A stretch of 33,407 nucleotides of DNA from an uncultured Clostridia bacterium (GCA_904384205.1 CAJFJY010000007.1:1-33407); one strand, 5' to 3'; shown: positions 1 to 7,894, counted from the first letter of the stretch. The notes: generated by a model from the sequence alone, not told the origin. Numbers and translations are program-made.

Positions 1-15
1 AAGTAATCAATAAGG

Positions 16-62
16 ATTGCTGTGGGAGGAACGAAAGTTCCAGTAAAATTGCTATGGGAGGC
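16..62 (+). repeat. Tandem 14-base leader-like repeat
   Basis: The sequence GATTGCTGTGGGAGG near 16-30 recurs as AATTGCTATGGGAGG near 48-62, 32 bases later. Each copy runs into a hairpin with a GAAA loop (26-39 and 60-87). The paired arrangement suggests the 3' part of a structured RNA whose 5' part lies outside the window. I do not recognise a known riboswitch or RNA family in it. Confidence 0.4.
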
Positions 63-96
63 AACTAATTAGAAATAATTAGTTGCCAGTTTTCTT
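60..96 (+). terminator. Rho-independent terminator
   Basis: A perfect 12-bp stem (arms 60-71 and 76-87) closes on a GAAA tetraloop and is followed by AGTTTTCTT. It would end a transcript that enters from upstream of the window. The adjoining structured repeat begins directly after it. Confidence 0.75.
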
Positions 97-206
97 ATTG
101 CATAGGAAATTTCGCGAGAAATTTCCGAAGCAACAAGGTTAAGTTTCCTTGGGCTGTGCATATTTGCGAAGCAAAATGCACATGTGGCGAAGCCACTTTT
201 CTTATT
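93..206 (+). repeat. Structured multi-hairpin intergenic repeat, copy A
   Basis: This is one of three related intergenic copies (others 3696-3846 and, inverted, 6377-6509). In order it holds a GGAAATTTC/GAAATTTCC hairpin, an AAGG...CCTT hairpin, a TGTGCAT...ATGCACA stem whose tip is TTTGC-gaa-GCAAA, and a GTGGCGAAGCCAC hairpin. The inverted copy has TTCGC-gaa-GCGAA at the same tip, a paired change that keeps the stem. It carries no ORF. It may be a non-autonomous mobile repeat or a transcribed RNA module. Confidence 0.65.
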
Positions 207-460
207 TTATGTTAGGTTATAACAGTTGATGAATCAAATTATTTTTTTGGCAGAATTTGGGAGAAACGCTTTGAGATTACACAAATTTTTCGCAAATAAC
301 CTCCCTAAATGCTCCATAAATTAAGCTTATAAACAACAAAAGTTTTGTAAGCTATTATGAGGAGTTGATCATGAAAAATACCCAGAAGTAAAGCATAAAT
401 ATCGTTTTGAAGAAATTACTGAAGAAGAATAAAAACAAAGATAATAATTTAAAATAAAAA
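207..460. other. Intergenic stretch without a recognisable gene
   Basis: No ORF with a ribosome binding site is visible. Bases 361-432 form a short open frame that ends in an Arg-Phe-Glu-Glu-Ile-Thr-Glu-Glu-Glu tail and a TAA, but an in-frame TGA lies directly before it and there is no start codon. It could be the tail of a decayed gene. Otherwise I see only AT-rich sequence. Confidence 0.4.
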
Positions 461-463
461 TAG

Positions 464-487
464 AGGAGCAAATAAAAAGCTCCTTTT
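464..487 (+). terminator. Possible weak terminator
   Basis: GGAGC (465-469) pairs with GCTCC (479-483) and is followed by TTTT. The stem is short with a 9-base loop, so strength is uncertain. It lies just upstream of the promoter of the HD-hydrolase/sec group. Confidence 0.4.
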
Positions 488-527
488 AAAATTTCTACAA
501 AAATAAAAATAAAATGCAAGAAAAAGG

Positions 528-556
528 TTGATATTTTTGCTAAATTAATATAAAAT
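528..556 (+). promoter_or_regulatory. Sigma-A-type promoter for the HD-hydrolase/secDF group
   Basis: The -35 is TTGATA (528-533), the spacer is 17 bases and the -10 is TAAAAT (551-556). The start codon at 586 follows about 30 bases downstream, with AAAGGAGG between. Spacing and consensus fit are good; no operator is evident. Confidence 0.65.
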
Positions 557-585
557 CAGAAAAGACAAAACAAAGGAGGAATCAA

Positions 586-1246
586 ATGATAACTTTACAA
601 GATGTAAGAGAAAATAGTGAAGTAGAATCCTTAATAATAGGATCTCAAAAGCAATTGGATGAACTTCGGTTATACAGAACATGGGCATAGGCATATATCA
701 ATAGTATCAAAAAGAGCAGGAGAAATCCTTGAAAAATTAGGATATCCAGAAAGAACAGTAGAATTAGCAAAAATAGCGGGATATCTGCATGACATAGGAA
801 ATTGTGTAAATAGAGTAGATCATGCACATAGTGGAGCAATAATGGCATTCAATATCCTAAAAGACATGGGAATGGATGTAGATGAAAGAACAAAAATAAT
901 GACTGCAATAGGAAATCATGATGAAAAAACGGGAACAGCAGTAAGTGACATATCGGCAGCATTAATATTAGCAGACAAATCAGATGTGAGTAGAGATAGA
1001 GTAACAAACAAAAACTTATCAACATTTGACATACATGATAGAGTAAACTATGCAGTAACAGAATCAAGGTTAGAAATAGATGATAAAGAACGAAAAGTAA
1101 TATTAAATTTAACAATAGATAATAAAATAAGTCCTGTATTAGATTATTTTGAAATATTTATGGATAGAACAATGATGAGTAAATATGCAGCAAAATATTT
1201 AAAAATATGGTTTGAATTAATTATAAATGGTACAAGATTATTATAA
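586..1246 (+). CDS. HD-domain phosphohydrolase, read through a +1 frameshift
   Basis: This is a metal-dependent HD-superfamily hydrolase; the substrate is unknown. The gene starts at ATG 586, behind a strong AAAGGAGG. In that frame it reads 27 codons to CTT (664-666), then CGG, and would stop at TAG 688. All HD motifs (EHGHRH, YLHDIGN, DHAHSG, GNHDE) lie in the +1 frame from GGT at 668. Joining CTT to GGT gives Leu-Gly-Tyr-Thr-Glu and a 219-aa protein, which fits what I recall of this family: an N-terminal segment leading into LGYTEHG. The internal ATG at 659 has no ribosome binding site and would drop the N-terminus. SecD starts 24 bases after the stop, so the genes are probably co-transcribed. 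The alternatives are a real inactivating insertion or a sequence error, but miaA carries the same site. Confidence 0.8.
664..670 (+). promoter_or_regulatory. Candidate +1 recoding site CTT-C-GGT
   Basis: CTT CGG T sits where the zero frame leaves the HD-hydrolase frame and the +1 frame resumes. A tRNA-Leu with anticodon GAG on CUU could re-pair with UUC one base on, gaining a Watson-Crick pair in the third position. CGG would be the slow codon in the A site. Upstream TTGGATGAA gives only a weak Shine-Dalgarno-like stimulator. The mechanism is inferred; the frame change is seen directly. Confidence 0.55.
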
Positions 1247-1270
1247 TTAAATGAAAGGAATGATATAAAA

Positions 1271-2830
1271 ATGGCAGAAAAAACCAACAAAAAAGAAAAC
1301 AAAAAGAATAACAAAAGAAAATCAGGAAATATAATAGCAATTATTTCTTGTCTGTTAGCAGCAGTATTATTATCAATGATTGCGATATTTGGAATATATG
1401 CAAAAAATGGAAATAGGATGGTAAATCAGCTAAAAGAAATATCTTATGGAATGGATATAAAAGGAGCAAGAACTGTTGTACTTACACCATCAACAGAAAC
1501 AAATACAATTGTTAAAGACGCAGAAGGAAATGAAGTAGAAGATGGAAGTAGCTTAACAGATGATGAAATCACTCAAAATGGTTACACAAAAGAAGAAATA
1601 CCAGTAAATAGTAGTGATGTATTAAACAAAGAAAATTACATTAAATCAAAAGAAATAATCCAAGCCAGATTTAAAGATTTAGGAATAGAAAATTATAATA
1701 TAAGTGTAAATGAAGAAAATGGAGAAATAACTTTAGAAATACCAGAAGATGACAAAACTGATAATTTAGTAAGTAACTTAGTAACAAAAGGAAAATTTCA
1801 AATAATAGATAGTGAAACAGAAGAAGTATTAATGGATAATAATGATATAAAAGATGTACAACTAATTGACGAGTCAAGCTATGGATCAGGTGTTTATCTA
1901 AACATCAAATTTAATAAAGAAGGAACAACAAAATTTGAAAATATTACAAGTACATATACAAACTCAACAAATAGTACAAACACAGCAGACACAAACACAA
2001 CAAATACTACAGATACTAACGCAACTGAAAATACAACTAACACAGCAGATACAAACAGCACTGATTCAAGCACAACAGAAGATACATCAAGTGAAGATAC
2101 ATCAAAAACAGTAACTATGAAAATAGATGATGATGAAATAATGACAACAGACTTTGATGAAGTTATCAAAAATGGAGAAATGTCACTATCAGTTGGAAGT
2201 TCAACAACAGATAAAGATGAACTAGCAACATATGTAGAAAATGCTAAAAACATAGAAGCAACATTGGATAATGAAGAAATGCCTATAAAATATGAAGGAA
2301 CAAAAAATGAATATATTTTATCAGACATAGCAAGAGAACAATTAAATTATGTAAAAATAGGAATTATAATAGTAATTGCAATTGCTTTATTAGTATTAAT
2401 AATAAGATATAAATTATATGGATTTTTGGCATCAATAGCATATGTAGCCTTTGCAGCAATATATACAATATTACTAAGATATGCAAATGTAACAATATCA
2501 TTAGAAGGAATATTTGGAATAGCAATAGTATTTATCTTAAATTATATATTTGTAAATAAACTATTGCATCGTATAAGAGAAGAAAAAGAAGAATACAACT
2601 TAAGTAAAATAACAAAAGAAACATATAAAGAATACTTTATAAAAATAATTCCATTATGCATAATGGCTATCACTTTCTGTTTTATAAAATGGACACCAAT
2701 AAGTAGTTTTGGAATGGTAATGTTCTGGGGAATATTATTAATAGCAATATACAATGTATTGGTAACAGTAAATATGATGAAATTAAAGGCTGAAAAAAGG
2801 AGGGATAGCAATGAAGAAAAAAACAAATAA
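1271..2830 (+). CDS. secD: Protein translocase subunit SecD (divergent)
   Basis: SecD works with SecF and SecYEG in the membrane, using the proton gradient to help pull proteins outward. The 519-aa product has a basic N-terminus, a membrane helix at about 20-45, and YGMDIKGARTVVL in place of the usual LGLDLKGG signature. An external domain follows (ARFKDLGIENYNI, then YLNIKFNKEGTTKF). The C-terminal part, from about 355, holds a cluster of hydrophobic helices. Residues about 226-280 are a Thr/Asn/Ser/Asp low-complexity insertion not found in typical SecD. The secF-like gene overlaps its end by 20 bases, which supports the call. The family assignment is good, but the sequence is far from model SecD proteins. 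Confidence 0.85.
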   Translation: MAEKTNKKENKKNNKRKSGNIIAIISCLLAAVLLSMIAIFGIYAKNGNRMVNQLKEISYGMDIKGARTVVLTPSTETNTIVKDAEGNEVEDGSSLTDDEITQNGYTKEEIPVNSSDVLNKENYIKSKEIIQARFKDLGIENYNISVNEENGEITLEIPEDDKTDNLVSNLVTKGKFQIIDSETEEVLMDNNDIKDVQLIDESSYGSGVYLNIKFNKEGTTKFENITSTYTNSTNSTNTADTNTTNTTDTNATENTTNTADTNSTDSSTTEDTSSEDTSKTVTMKIDDDEIMTTDFDEVIKNGEMSLSVGSSTTDKDELATYVENAKNIEATLDNEEMPIKYEGTKNEYILSDIAREQLNYVKIGIIIVIAIALLVLIIRYKLYGFLASIAYVAFAAIYTILLRYANVTISLEGIFGIAIVFILNYIFVNKLLHRIREEKEEYNLSKITKETYKEYFIKIIPLCIMAITFCFIKWTPISSFGMVMFWGILLIAIYNVLVTVNMMKLKAEKRRDSNEEKNK

Positions 2831-3458
2831 AATATTGATATTATTAATGATACTAATAATCATAGCAGGAATATTAATGATAATATTCAAAGGCTTCAAC
2901 TTTGATTTAAAATATCAAGATACAAAACAAATAGAATTTGGATTAGATAAGCAGTTTAGCATATCAGATATAAAAGCAATAACAGATGAAGTATTAAATA
3001 ATGAACCAGTATTAATCAGAAAAGTAGAAGTATATGAAGATGCAGTAAATATAACAGCAAGAGAAATAACAGATGAACAAAAAGCTAATATAATAACAAA
3101 AGTAAATGAAAAATATGGAACAGACTTAAATGCTGATGAAATAGAAATTGCGACAGTAGCACATACAAAAGGAAGAGACATAATAATTCCATATGTAGTA
3201 CCATTTATTATTGCAACAATAATAATATTAATATATATGATGATAAAATATTATAAACTAAATTCAGGAAAAGTATTATTAAAAACAATAGGAATAATTA
3301 TACTTACACAAGTCCTATTATTCAGCATAATGGCGATAACAAGAATTCCAATAGGAAGATTAACAATACCACTAGTATTAACAGTATATATGCTAACATT
3401 AGTATGGTATACAACAAAATTAGAAAACCAATTAAAAACTAAAAAACAAGAAAATTAA
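2811..3458 (+). CDS. secF: Protein translocase subunit SecF-like, short
   Basis: The 215-aa protein starts within the end of secD, with GGAGGG just upstream. One N-terminal helix (about 7-27) is followed by FDLKYQDTKQIEFGL, which matches the SecF start (FxxGIDFxGGxxxxxxF) only loosely. A small external domain follows, then three or four helices from about 125. Usual SecF is near 300 aa with six helices, so this one is reduced, mainly at the C-terminus. Identification rests on position after secD and on topology. It presumably pairs with SecD in the export motor. Confidence 0.75.
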   Translation: MKKKTNKILILLMILIIIAGILMIIFKGFNFDLKYQDTKQIEFGLDKQFSISDIKAITDEVLNNEPVLIRKVEVYEDAVNITAREITDEQKANIITKVNEKYGTDLNADEIEIATVAHTKGRDIIIPYVVPFIIATIIILIYMMIKYYKLNSGKVLLKTIGIIILTQVLLFSIMAITRIPIGRLTIPLVLTVYMLTLVWYTTKLENQLKTKKQEN

Positions 3459-3497
3459 AAACTTTATTACAATTTACAGGCGAATACTTAATAATAA

Positions 3498-3689
3498 GTG
3501 GATTTTATATTATATTGAAAAAATTTTGAATGCGATTGGAATAATTTTAGAAATTCTTTATTAATTTTTTGGAAAATGTTCGCGCCGAACGAAGAGAGGG
3601 CTAAGTGAAAGGGCGCCAAAAAATTAATTTAGAATTTCTTGAATTATGTATTGAGCCGAAAAATTTATGAAATATAATATAAAATCCAC
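3498..3689. repeat. 192-bp inverted-repeat element
   Basis: Perfect 19-bp arms lie at 3498-3516 and 3671-3689. A second imperfect pair of arms lies inside at 3549-3572 and 3616-3639. The centre is GC-richer and contains the small hairpin GTTCG-cgc-CGAAC. No ORF is present. It resembles a MITE or a long fold-back element. Similar architecture but different arm sequence occurs at 9143-9342 and 16670-16813. Confidence 0.7.
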
Positions 3690-3695
3690 CTAGCT

Positions 3696-3846
3696 ATTGT
3701 ATAGGAAAAATCGACTTTTATCTTGACCCTATGTGGATTTTTCCGTATACAACAAGGTTAGGCTACATTGATTCGCCCGAACGAAGTGAGTGGCATGTAT
3801 TTCGCACATGCTACAAAGACTTGCTTAGCGAAATGCCTTTCTTATA
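3696..3846 (+). repeat. Structured multi-hairpin intergenic repeat, copy B
   Basis: The first half (TTGTATAGGAAAAATCGAC, then GGATTTTTCCGTATACAAC, then AAGGTTAGG) matches the inverted copy at 6377-6509. The second half has diverged but still ends in hairpins and TTTCTTAT. It abuts the preceding inverted-repeat element and lies about 180 bases upstream of mutL. Confidence 0.65.
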
Positions 3847-3897
3847 ACTATTATAAATTGTAACAAAGTTTTTTATTCTTGTTTTTTAAAAAAATAC

Positions 3898-3927
3898 TAT
3901 ACAAAAATTTTAAAATAATGATATAAT
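3898..3927 (+). promoter_or_regulatory. Possible mutL promoter
   Basis: A perfect TATAAT (3922-3927) has TATACA (3898-3903) 18 bases upstream as a poor -35. It lies about 100 bases before the mutL start. The -10 is convincing and the -35 is not. Confidence 0.4.
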
Positions 3928-3958
3928 AAGAACGCAAAAGAAATTGAAGAAAATTCAA

Positions 3959-3992
3959 GGTTGAAAATAATTATTCAAATTCTTTTCAAACC
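3959..3992 (+). repeat. GGTTGAAAA...TTTTCAAACC hairpin upstream of mutL
   Basis: An imperfect inverted repeat of about 34 bases ends 33 bases before the mutL start codon. A similar sequence lies at 18491-18524, before the GH15 gene, and shorter relatives lie at 28930-28955, before rpmA, and at 33310-33345. It could be a small mobile palindrome or a shared 5'-UTR element. Confidence 0.5.
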
Positions 3993-4025
3993 AGATTTAT
4001 ATCTAAGAAAAGGAATGATAGAAAA

Positions 4026-6377
4026 ATGGGTAATATTGTATTATTAGATGATTTAACTATAAATAAAATAGCAGCAGGAGAAGTTATAGAAAGACCAGCA
4101 TCAGTCATAAAAGAAATGGTAGAAAACTCAATAGATGCAGGAGCAAAAAACATAACAGTAGAAATAAAAAATGGAGGAATATCATATATAAAAGTAACAG
4201 ACAATGGAAAAGGAATAGCACAAGATGATATGGAAATAGCATTTGAAAGACATGCAACAAGTAAAATAAGAAGTGCAGACGATTTAAACACAGTAACATC
4301 AATGGGGTTCAGAGGAGAAGCATTAGCAAGTATAGCAGCAATAGCAAATGTGGAAATGGTATCAAAAACACAAGACCAAGAAATTGGATATAGAGTAGTA
4401 GTAGAAGCAGGGAATGTATTAGAAAAAGAAGAGGCAGGATGTCCAACTGGAACAAGCATAACAGTCAGAAATCTATTTTTTAATACACCAGTAAGATATA
4501 AATTTCTAAAAAAGGATTATACAGAATCAGGATATATAGAAGATGCAATAACAAGAATAGCATTAATACATCCAGAAATAGCAATTAAACTAATAAATAC
4601 AGGAAAAACAGTAATACAAACAAATGGAAATGGAGATATAAAAACAGTAATATATAGCATATATGGAAAAAACATATCAGATAGTGTCTTAAAAGTAGAT
4701 TATCAATATGAAGACATAAAAATACAAGGAGTAATTGGAAAACCAGAAATAGCAAGGTCAAATAGGTCTAATCAATTATTCTTTGTAAACAAAAGATACA
4801 TAAAAGACAAAACATTATCAGCAGCAACAGAACAAGCATATAAAGGAATGATACCAATAGGAAAATTTGGATTCGTAATATTAGATATAGAAATGAATCC
4901 AGCAAAAGTAGATGTAAATGTACATCCAGCAAAATTAGAAGTAAGATTTGAAGAAGAAAGCAAAATCTTTCAAGCAATTTATCATGCAATAAAAGACACT
5001 CTATTAAAAGCAGATTTAGTATCAGACACACAAAAAGAAGGAGAAGAAGAAAAAGCAAATGAGGGATTCTTTGCAAAAAGAAACACAAATAATCAAAAAA
5101 TAAGTGAGTACATAAATGAAGAAAGTAAAATAAAAACAAATGCAAATGCAAATGAAAGTGAAAACATAATAGAACAAGTATATAAAGATAGAAACGAAAC
5201 ACATAAAACAACAATAAAACCAGGACAACCTGTAAATACAGCAGATATTTTGCAAAAATTAAAAAGCCTTCAAGAAAACTTAAAAAAAGAAATAGAAGAA
5301 GATCCAAACATAAAAGTAAATGAAAATTATATAAATATGATAAAAGAAGAAAATAAAAAGGAAGTAGAAAAGGAACAAACAGAAAAAAAAGATGAAATAA
5401 ATAAAGAGGAAACACAAACAATAGAAAATGAAGTAGAACAAAAAGAAAATGAAGCCGAACCAAAAGAAATGCCTGATATGGAAAAAGTACAAGAAGAAAC
5501 TGAAAAAATAGAACAAGCAAACGATAATATTGAACAAAATAATGAAACAAAAGAAGAAGAAAAAACGCAAGAAGCAAACGAAAAAATAAAACAACTAGAA
5601 GAAATCAAAGAAAAAATAGTACAATTAGAAAATAATTCATTTCAAGAGCCTGTTGATTTTGATGAAATGTATCAAAAGTTATTTAAAACAAAACCAATAA
5701 AAACAGAAGAGAATGAAGAAGAACAAGAAAATAAAATAAATGCAATAGATATAGTAAAAAACAACACAACACTATTTGAAAATATTGAAGAATACAAAAT
5801 ACCAACATATAAATTTATTGGAATAGTATTCAATACATATATAATTATAGAAATGAACAAAGAAATGTATATAATAGACCAACATGCAGCACATGAAAGA
5901 ATTATGTATGAAAAAGTAAAGAAAAATTATTATAGTGATAGTACAAAAGACTCACAATTGCTTCTATTACCAGATATTATAACGCTAACACATAAAGAAA
6001 TGGATATAGCAAAAGAAAATATGGAAATGTTTGAAAAAGCTGGATTTATGTTAGAAGAATTTGGAGAAAACACAATAAAATTAACAGGAGTTCCAACAGT
6101 ATGCATTGATTTAGACACAAAGGATTTATTTTTAGAAACATTAGATGAGATAAATACAGTAGCAAGAACTGCAAAGCAAGAAAAAGAAGAAAAATTTATA
6201 GCAACAGTGGCATGTAAAGCGGCTGTAAAAGCACATATGGTATTAACAAAAGAAGAAGTAGAAAGCTTAATAGACAAATTATTACAATTACCTAATCCAT
6301 TTACTTGTCCACATGGAAGGCCAACAGCTATAAAAATGACACAATATGACATAGAAAGAAAATTTGCAAGAAAATAA
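4026..6377 (+). CDS. mutL: DNA mismatch repair protein MutL
   Basis: MutL couples mismatch recognition by MutS to strand incision. The N-terminal GHKL ATPase shows ENSIDAGA (33-40), DNGKGI (59-64) and GFRGEALAS (94-102). The C-terminal domain carries the endonuclease metal motif DQHAAHERIMYE (about 618) and the zinc-site motifs ACKAAVKAH (about 728) and CPHGRPT (about 761), so it should be a nicking MutL as in Bacillus. Length is 783 aa against about 620-650 in most Firmicutes; the excess is a Lys/Glu/Asn-rich linker at about 340-560, probably disordered. mutS is not in the window. The stop codon is followed immediately by a structured repeat. Confidence 0.97.
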   Translation: MGNIVLLDDLTINKIAAGEVIERPASVIKEMVENSIDAGAKNITVEIKNGGISYIKVTDNGKGIAQDDMEIAFERHATSKIRSADDLNTVTSMGFRGEALASIAAIANVEMVSKTQDQEIGYRVVVEAGNVLEKEEAGCPTGTSITVRNLFFNTPVRYKFLKKDYTESGYIEDAITRIALIHPEIAIKLINTGKTVIQTNGNGDIKTVIYSIYGKNISDSVLKVDYQYEDIKIQGVIGKPEIARSNRSNQLFFVNKRYIKDKTLSAATEQAYKGMIPIGKFGFVILDIEMNPAKVDVNVHPAKLEVRFEEESKIFQAIYHAIKDTLLKADLVSDTQKEGEEEKANEGFFAKRNTNNQKISEYINEESKIKTNANANESENIIEQVYKDRNETHKTTIKPGQPVNTADILQKLKSLQENLKKEIEEDPNIKVNENYINMIKEENKKEVEKEQTEKKDEINKEETQTIENEVEQKENEAEPKEMPDMEKVQEETEKIEQANDNIEQNNETKEEEKTQEANEKIKQLEEIKEKIVQLENNSFQEPVDFDEMYQKLFKTKPIKTEENEEEQENKINAIDIVKNNTTLFENIEEYKIPTYKFIGIVFNTYIIIEMNKEMYIIDQHAAHERIMYEKVKKNYYSDSTKDSQLLLLPDIITLTHKEMDIAKENMEMFEKAGFMLEEFGENTIKLTGVPTVCIDLDTKDLFLETLDEINTVARTAKQEKEEKFIATVACKAAVKAHMVLTKEEVESLIDKLLQLPNPFTCPHGRPTAIKMTQYDIERKFARK

Positions 6378-6509
6378 GGTAAGTGGCTTCGCCATATGTG
6401 CATTTCGCTTCGCGAATATGCACAGACCAAGGAAACTTACCTTGTTGTATACGGAAAAATCCATATAGGATAAAGATAAAAGTCGATTTTTCCTATACAA
6501 TAAGAAAAG
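6377..6509 (-). repeat. Structured multi-hairpin intergenic repeat, copy C (inverted)
   Basis: Read on the - strand it aligns with copy A: TTCTTATTG, TATAGGAAAAATC...GGATTTTTCCGTATA, CAACAAGGTAAGTTTCCTTGG, CTGTGCATATTCGCGAAGCG, then a GGCGAAGCC hairpin. It begins at the mutL stop codon and ends 22 bases before the next gene. The CG/CG tip replaces the TA/TA pair of copy A, a compensatory change. Confidence 0.7.
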
Positions 6510-6531
6510 CAAAAAGAAAGAGGAAGAAGTA

Positions 6532-6969
6532 ATGGAAATATTTATAATAGCTGCAACAATAATAATATATATAGTTTTAATTATATGGACATGGAAAAGT
6601 TTAGGGAATATAGAGAGACCAAAAAAAATAATTTGTTTAGCAATAGGATTAATAATAACATATATAGTAACATATATAATTTTCCTATTATCAAAAGGAA
6701 ATATAAATTATCCAAGTGAAGAAATAATGAAAACAGTTCAGAATACACTAATAATATTGTTTACAGGAATAAATGGATGTATTCTAATGCCATATACTGC
6801 AAAAATATTAGATAAAATAAATGAAGAAGAAATAGATTCAAAAAAATTGAAAAAGAAAATTTTAATACTTGTAATTTTATTAGTTATAATATTTATATTT
6901 GAAATAGGGTATATGGGAAGCACACAAGAAGGAATTTTGCAAATATATAATAGTTTATTAAAGGAGTAA
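6532..6969 (+). CDS. Small membrane protein of unknown function
   Basis: The 145-aa product has four hydrophobic segments (about 2-22, 33-53, 68-88 and 105-126) and a charged loop KINEEEIDSKKLKKK before the last one. GAGGAAG precedes the ATG at 6532. It ends one base before the miaA ATG at 6970 and so is translationally close to miaA. I do not recognise the family. Nothing in it suggests an enzyme. Confidence 0.8.
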   Translation: MEIFIIAATIIIYIVLIIWTWKSLGNIERPKKIICLAIGLIITYIVTYIIFLLSKGNINYPSEEIMKTVQNTLIILFTGINGCILMPYTAKILDKINEEEIDSKKLKKKILILVILLVIIFIFEIGYMGSTQEGILQIYNSLLKE

Positions 6970-6972
6970 ATG

Positions 6973-7894
6973 ATGTCTAAACCAAAAGTAATAGTAATAT
7001 GTGGACCAACAGCATCAGGAAAAACAAGTTTATCAATAGAGCTTGCAAAAAGAATAAATGGCGAAATCATATCAGCAGATTCAATGCAAATATATAAAGA
7101 TATGAATATAGGAACAGCAAAACCAACAATAGAAGAAATGCAAGGAATAAAGCATTATTTGTTAGACTTTATATCTCCGAATAAAAGATATAGCGTAGCA
7201 GATTATGCAAAAGACGCAAAAAAAGCAATAGAAGAAATATTAAGAAAAGGAAAAACTCCAATAGTTGTAGGAGGGACAGGTTTATATATTGATAGTTTAA
7301 TATATGGAATAGAATATCAAGAAATTGAATTTGATAAAACATACAGAGATGAGTTAGAAAAGAAAGTAGAAGAAGAAGGACTAAATAAACTCTATGAAAT
7401 GGCAAAAGAAATAGATGAAGAAGCGGTAAAAAAGATAAGTCCAAATGATAAAAAAAGAATATTAAGAATTTTAGAAATATATCATGCGACAGGGAAGACA
7501 AAAACCGAGCAAGAAATAGAATCAAGAAAAAAAGAAGTAGAATATGAGTATCATGTTTATGCACTAGATTGGGATAGACAAATACTATATGACAGAATAA
7601 ATAGAAGAGTAGACCAAATGATAGAAAACGGGTTAATAGAGGAAGTAAAAAACATTTTGAAAAAATATGATGAATTTCCAACAGCAATGCAAGGACTTCG
7701 GATATAAAGAAGTCGTAGCATATTTAAATGGAGAATATTCAAAAGAAGAAATGATAGAAAAAATAAAAATGGAATCAAGAAGATATGCAAAAAGACAATT
7801 AACATGGTTTAGGAAAAACAAACAGACAATATGGCTTGATGGTGCAAATGATGTGCAAAATAATGTGGATGTTATTTTGGAGGGAACAAATTGA
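6973..7894 (+). CDS. miaA: tRNA dimethylallyltransferase MiaA, read through a +1 frameshift
   Basis: MiaA adds an isopentenyl group to A37 of tRNAs that read UNN codons. The first frame shows the P-loop GPTASGKT near the N-terminus, [18 protein letters not shown] and VVGGTGLYI. It reaches TAMQG-CTT (7696-7698), then CGG ATA TAA. The conserved continuation [11 protein letters not shown] and the C-terminal [11 protein letters not shown], known to be needed for tRNA binding, lie in the +1 frame from GGA at 7700. Joined, the protein is 306 aa, the normal MiaA length; unshifted it would lack the last 60 or so residues. Two ATGs (6970, 6973) follow AAAGGAG; the second has the better spacing. The downstream frame has no start of its own with a ribosome binding site. 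The next gene's TTG overlaps its TGA. Confidence 0.9.
7696..7702 (+). promoter_or_regulatory. Candidate +1 recoding site CTT-C-GGA
   Basis: This site has the same CTT CGG as at 664. The sequences that follow differ at few positions (TTATACAGAA and ATATAAAGAA), and both encode Gly-Tyr-x-Glu after the shift. AAGGA lies directly before CTT and could act as a weak Shine-Dalgarno stimulator. The zero-frame stop TAA is the second codon after CGG. A slip from CUU to UUC is proposed by analogy with prfB. Confidence 0.55.

Noticed and set aside
361..432. Open frame with a plausible protein tail ending in TAA
   Set aside because: An in-frame TGA lies directly upstream, there is no start codon or ribosome binding site, and the piece is too short to identify; at most a gene remnant.
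659..690. Internal ATG at 659 as the true start of the HD hydrolase
   Set aside because: No ribosome binding site upstream; it would remove the N-terminal segment, which has its own strong start at 586.
664..7702. CGG completely unassigned in this genome
   Set aside because: Two ordinary in-frame CGG codons occur in the gene at 11949-12326, so the strict form of the claim fails within this window; scarcity is still supported.
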